Below are positions 60,798-64,000 of a stretch of DNA of 64,000 nucleotides, piece by piece. Source of the stretch: Bacilli bacterium (GTDB lineage Bacteria > Bacillota_I > Bacilli_A > RF39 > UBA660); assembly GCA_017527675.1 (NCBI GenBank), contig JAFXPU010000001.1, positions 40,033-104,032 on the forward strand. Direction: 5' to 3'. Numbering within the stretch: position 1 is the stretch's first letter; every line of letters begins with the position of its first letter. The notes under the pieces were generated by a model. The model made no database searches and was not told where the DNA came from. It saw only the letters and a program-made list of their open reading frames with translations. The position numbers and the translations under genes are program-made.

Positions 60798-61473
60798 AGG
60801 TGAGGGTGGTTATAAATTTATAGCACCTATTACAAGATTCCTATTTAAATTATATTATCATCCAAAATTTTATGAAAAAAAATTAATACCAAAAGAAGGC
60901 CCAATTATTATAGTTTGTAATCATAAACATATTATGGACCAATGTATGACAATATGTGCTACTAAAAGACCAATTCACTATTTAGCTAAAAAAGAATATT
61001 TTGATGGTCATTTTGCATGGTTCTTTAAACTTGGTGGTTGTATTTCTGTAGATCGTCAAAATGGTGCTAAAGATGCAACAGAAAAAGCAATTAATTATTT
61101 AAATCAAGGTAGTGCTATTGGATTATTCCCAGAAGGTACAAGAAATAGAACAACTGATACTAAATTATTACCATTAAAATTTGGTGCTGTTTCTATGGCT
61201 AAAAAAACAGGAGCTACTATTGTTCCTTGTTGTGTTACTGGTGATTATAAATTTAGATCTAAAAATTTAGTTGTTAAATATGGTAAACCATTTAAAGTAT
61301 CAGACGATTTAGAAGCAGCTAATGACTATTTAGCTGAAACTATTGTTGCTTTAATGGATGATTGCTTAAAAATGACTAATCGTACATGGAATGAAGAACT
61401 TGCAAGTCATTTCCATGATAAAAAAGAACAAAAAAAAGAAGAAACTAAGGAAGAAAAAAAAGAAGAGAAATAA
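60784..61473 (+). CDS. PlsC-type acyltransferase (second copy)
   Basis: 229 residues from ATG 60784 (GAGGG upstream inside the ligase gene); a longer frame from 60736 would begin without a ribosome site. Motifs: CNHKHIMDQ (His-x4-Asp), FPEGTRNRT and IVPCCVTGDYKFRSKNLVVK, the last nearly shared with the first copy. The C-terminal tail is Lys/Glu low complexity. Together the two copies may handle different positions or acyl donors. Confidence 0.88.
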   Translation: MTKIKGEGGYKFIAPITRFLFKLYYHPKFYEKKLIPKEGPIIIVCNHKHIMDQCMTICATKRPIHYLAKKEYFDGHFAWFFKLGGCISVDRQNGAKDATEKAINYLNQGSAIGLFPEGTRNRTTDTKLLPLKFGAVSMAKKTGATIVPCCVTGDYKFRSKNLVVKYGKPFKVSDDLEAANDYLAETIVALMDDCLKMTNRTWNEELASHFHDKKEQKKEETKEEKKEEK

Positions 61474-61484
61474 GGTAGATACGC

Positions 61485-63077
61485 ATGAATGTAATTAAAC
61501 TATTTGAATTTGAAGAAAATAACAAAAATTATTTAGTTTATCTTAAAGATAAAATATTATCATTTGGTTATATTGATAATAATCAAATTAAAAATGATTT
61601 ATCTAATGATGAACTAATAAATATAAAAAGTATTTATAATTTACTTGTTGGTAATAAAAAAGATTTAGTAAAGTTATCAAGTTCAAAAATAAATAATAGT
61701 TTAATTGCATTTTTTTATAATCCTAATAATCATCTTTATTCTTTCTACGAAGAAAAAGATAATACTTATATAAAACCTAGTAAAGATGTAATTATTAATT
61801 TAAATATGGTTTTTAATAATCATGAAGGTATATTATACGAAAAGGACGATAAAATTAGTCCTAGTGATGTTTATAAAATAATTATTAAAAAAGGTACTAA
61901 AGTTATTGTTGTATCTGTATTAGCATCTTTAGTATTAAGTTATTTACCATCAATGCCTGCAAATAAAACTTTATTTAAAATAGATTATGCTCTTGATAGT
62001 ATGTATAAAGATCCTAATCTTGTTTATGATAATACATCATATTCATTTGCTGATGTTAAAAATGTTATTGATAAAAATGAGAATTTAACTGATGAAGAAA
62101 AAGAATTTTTATATGGTATACAAAAAGAAATAGATGAAAATATTGAATATATTGATATAAATAAATTAAAAGATAATTTAGCTAATTTAAGTATTAAGTA
62201 TAATTCATCATATAAAAATAATAAAAATAAGCAAGATGTTTTAATTAACTATAATGTTTTAGGTAGTTATACTTATATGGGTATAAATAAGGGTAGTATT
62301 GATTTATATGATAGTATATTTTATCATTCAACTAATTTAGATGATACTAATAAAGCAACTTTAATTCATGAATTAAATCATGTTTTGAATAACAAACCTA
62401 ATTTACTTTCAATATCTGGTGTACAGGGTAATGTTATTGGTGGTGCTTATTCAGTATTCGATGTTGAAGCTAATGTTTTAAATGAGATGGTTAATGAATT
62501 ATTTGCTCGTGAATATGGTATATATTTTAATAATGAAGATGAATTTAAAGGTTATGATGACTTGATGCCTGTTATGTATGCTTTAGCAGAAATAATAGAT
62601 GAAGATACCTTAAGAAGATATAAGTTTAATTCAGATGATTATTATATTAATAATTATTTTGCTTCTATTGGTGTTGAAGATAGTTATGTGTATACTTTAT
62701 ATAAAGATTTAAATTTATCATATAATAAATCTTTAACTGATGAAGAAAAAAAGGATAATAATCAAGAAATATATAATATTATTAAATATATGTATGAAAA
62801 AAAATATGGTATGAATATGGATAATGATTTACTTATGATGTCATATTTTTATCAATCTAAATATGTTTCTGATGAATTTAATAGAAAATTTGAAGAATTA
62901 GTTGGCATAGATGATATGGTTGTAGTTAATCCAAAAGGATATTTTGCTAGTGACTATATAAAAGAACATCGAACAGTTGATGTATATAAATATGCTGAAA
63001 ATTCTGATGCAGTTTTTGTTAAAATATATTCTATTAGTGATGAAAATCGTTTTATTGATAATAAAAAAACTAAGTAG
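61485..63077 (+). CDS. Membrane-associated HExxH metalloprotease-like protein
   Basis: 530 residues. N-terminal ~140 cytoplasmic-looking residues, one transmembrane helix (~142-160, VIVVSVLASLVLSYL), then an outside domain. It has a zinc-protease motif HELNH (TLIHELNHVLN, ~residue 297-301) and a downstream Glu-rich helix (SVFDVEANVLNEMVNELFA) that could give the third zinc ligand, as in gluzincins. Twelve bases separate it from the acyltransferase gene, so it belongs to that transcript. Substrate unknown; family not recognised beyond the motif. Confidence 0.65.
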   Translation: MNVIKLFEFEENNKNYLVYLKDKILSFGYIDNNQIKNDLSNDELINIKSIYNLLVGNKKDLVKLSSSKINNSLIAFFYNPNNHLYSFYEEKDNTYIKPSKDVIINLNMVFNNHEGILYEKDDKISPSDVYKIIIKKGTKVIVVSVLASLVLSYLPSMPANKTLFKIDYALDSMYKDPNLVYDNTSYSFADVKNVIDKNENLTDEEKEFLYGIQKEIDENIEYIDINKLKDNLANLSIKYNSSYKNNKNKQDVLINYNVLGSYTYMGINKGSIDLYDSIFYHSTNLDDTNKATLIHELNHVLNNKPNLLSISGVQGNVIGGAYSVFDVEANVLNEMVNELFAREYGIYFNNEDEFKGYDDLMPVMYALAEIIDEDTLRRYKFNSDDYYINNYFASIGVEDSYVYTLYKDLNLSYNKSLTDEEKKDNNQEIYNIIKYMYEKKYGMNMDNDLLMMSYFYQSKYVSDEFNRKFEELVGIDDMVVVNPKGYFASDYIKEHRTVDVYKYAENSDAVFVKIYSISDENRFIDNKKTK

Positions 63078-63088
63078 GAGGATTATGT

Positions 63089-63955
63089 ATGAATTTAAGT
63101 AATGATAAAAAAATATCTGTTTTCTTTTTAGTATTTGTTGCATTCTTTATAGGTTGCTTTATGTATGCTTCTAAAAATGGTTTAAGAGGTCCAATAGATA
63201 AAGAAGATGATGATAGTAATACTGAAATAACTACTAAGGCAATTCAAACTCATGAATATTATTCTGATTTAGAACAAACTAAATATGTTATAGATTCAAA
63301 AGATGAATTAGAAGTATTTGAATCAAAATTTGAAGGAAAACTTAAACTTGATAAAACTAATTTTTCTAAGAATAAAGTTTTTATTCAAATAGAGGAGGCA
63401 TCATCATCAGGAATTAAAAAAGAAATAGCTGATGTTATAGTTGAAGATAATATTGTCTTTGTTATTAAGTCTGAGTCTGAAGGTTCAATGACTGATGATA
63501 TGGCTTTATGGTATTATGTTGCAATTATTCCAAATTCTAAATTAGATGGTGTAAACTATGATGATTATTATAAACCATCTGAAGTAATTAATATTGATAA
63601 TAAAGAATATGACTATGTTATTGAAACTGATAATAAATATTTAACTATGATGGATGATGGTGGTTCTAATATTAATATTTATTATCAAATAGATATTAAA
63701 AATCATATAATAATTAAAAATAAAGATGAATATGAAGCTAATCTAGGTGGTACACCTGAAACTATTAAAAATATAGTTTATGAAGGTGAAATAACTGATA
63801 ATGATTTAGAGTTAATAGAAGATATATATAATCGTGATGATTTAAATAAAGATGCAGAATTACCTTATAAAATTAATGATAAAGAAATTTATGATCAAGA
63901 AGTTATTAATAGTTTAAAAGAACTATTTAATTCAATAGATAGTGAATATGAATAA
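63089..63955 (+). CDS. Membrane-anchored extracellular protein
   Basis: 288 residues with GTAGGAGG upstream. N-terminal anchor (ISVFFLVFVAFFIGCFMYA, ~9-27; the Cys is not in a good lipobox), an acidic linker, then a Lys/Asp/Asn-rich beta domain of unknown family. It follows the metalloprotease-like gene by 11 bases and ends the operon. It could be its substrate or partner. Confidence 0.6.
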   Translation: MNLSNDKKISVFFLVFVAFFIGCFMYASKNGLRGPIDKEDDDSNTEITTKAIQTHEYYSDLEQTKYVIDSKDELEVFESKFEGKLKLDKTNFSKNKVFIQIEEASSSGIKKEIADVIVEDNIVFVIKSESEGSMTDDMALWYYVAIIPNSKLDGVNYDDYYKPSEVINIDNKEYDYVIETDNKYLTMMDDGGSNINIYYQIDIKNHIIIKNKDEYEANLGGTPETIKNIVYEGEITDNDLELIEDIYNRDDLNKDAELPYKINDKEIYDQEVINSLKELFNSIDSEYE

Positions 63956-63990
63956 TACGTAAATAAAACGTATTATTTTTTATTTTTTAT
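63953..63990 (+). terminator. Terminator of the last operon
   Basis: AATACGT / ACGTATT stem, then an interrupted T-run. Confidence 0.75.
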
Positions 63991-64000
63991 AAAAAATAAA

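Noticed and set aside
1..64000. Mycoplasma-type code with TGA read as Trp
   Set aside because: Clear genes (parE, the lipoprotein at 57553, ywiB) end in TGA, and their Trp residues use TGG.

Overview
The window comes from a very A+T-rich, Gram-positive-type bacterium of the Bacilli/Firmicutes, most like the Erysipelotrichia or RF39-type lineages related to Mollicutes. The evidence is conserved Bacilli gene sets (ywiB-argS-rpoE delta, ylbD-ylbE-rsmD, ylbJ/ylbL), a forespore sigma factor G, a sporulation-type YlbJ, a bifunctional penicillin-binding protein and alanine racemase (so a peptidoglycan wall), and TGA used as a normal stop. Promoters are mostly extended -10 type (TGnTATAAT). Many sit directly on the T-tract of the preceding terminator.

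Region 1 (1-19845) is a type VII secretion (T7SS) effector island. It holds a WXG-type small protein, three large proteins sharing one ~90-residue N-terminal domain but with different C-terminal enzymatic regions, a DUF4176 accessory protein, several small candidate immunity genes, an SGNH hydrolase, a leucine-rich-repeat protein and the EssC-type FtsK/SpoIIIE ATPase. The largest effector (7788-13322, 1844 aa) carries in order a transglutaminase-like Cys-His-Asp domain, an R-S-ExE ADP-ribosyltransferase domain and a C-terminal RelA/SpoT-like synthetase domain. One gene further on is a small HD alarmone-hydrolase-like protein, a natural candidate immunity protein for the RelA/SpoT warhead. This is the most exciting system seen here.

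Region 2 (19846-31130) starts with two small transcription units: a solitary promoter/29-aa hydrophobic peptide/terminator module and a ~170-nt structured RNA resembling 6S RNA. It continues with a PolC-type exonuclease, a pilin, sigG, a Bro-N antirepressor gene broken by an in-frame amber codon, a divergent sigma factor overlapping an unknown partner gene, a class A PBP, and ywiB-argS-rpoE.

Region 3 (31131-48000) holds a PilB-like ATPase with an extraordinary ~390-residue acidic repeat tail, divergent from two pilin-like genes; ylbJ and ylbL; mutS; two more pilins; parE-parC; a small gene that seems to start with ATT; and ylbD-ylbE-rsmD.

Region 4 (48001-64000) holds a secreted dockerin-bearing glucosaminidase and a membrane-anchored cadherin-like surface protein, a DUF1016 nuclease, MntP, a TetR regulator divergent from an MMPL/RND exporter, an ORF6N protein, alanine racemase, a lipoprotein, a plsC-acyl-CoA ligase-plsC operon, and a membrane HExxH metalloprotease followed by an anchored exoprotein. 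The phage-type orphans (DUF1016, ORF6N, and in decayed form Bro-N) carry short palindromes written with codons that are rare here. No tRNA, rRNA, CRISPR array or insertion sequence was recognised.
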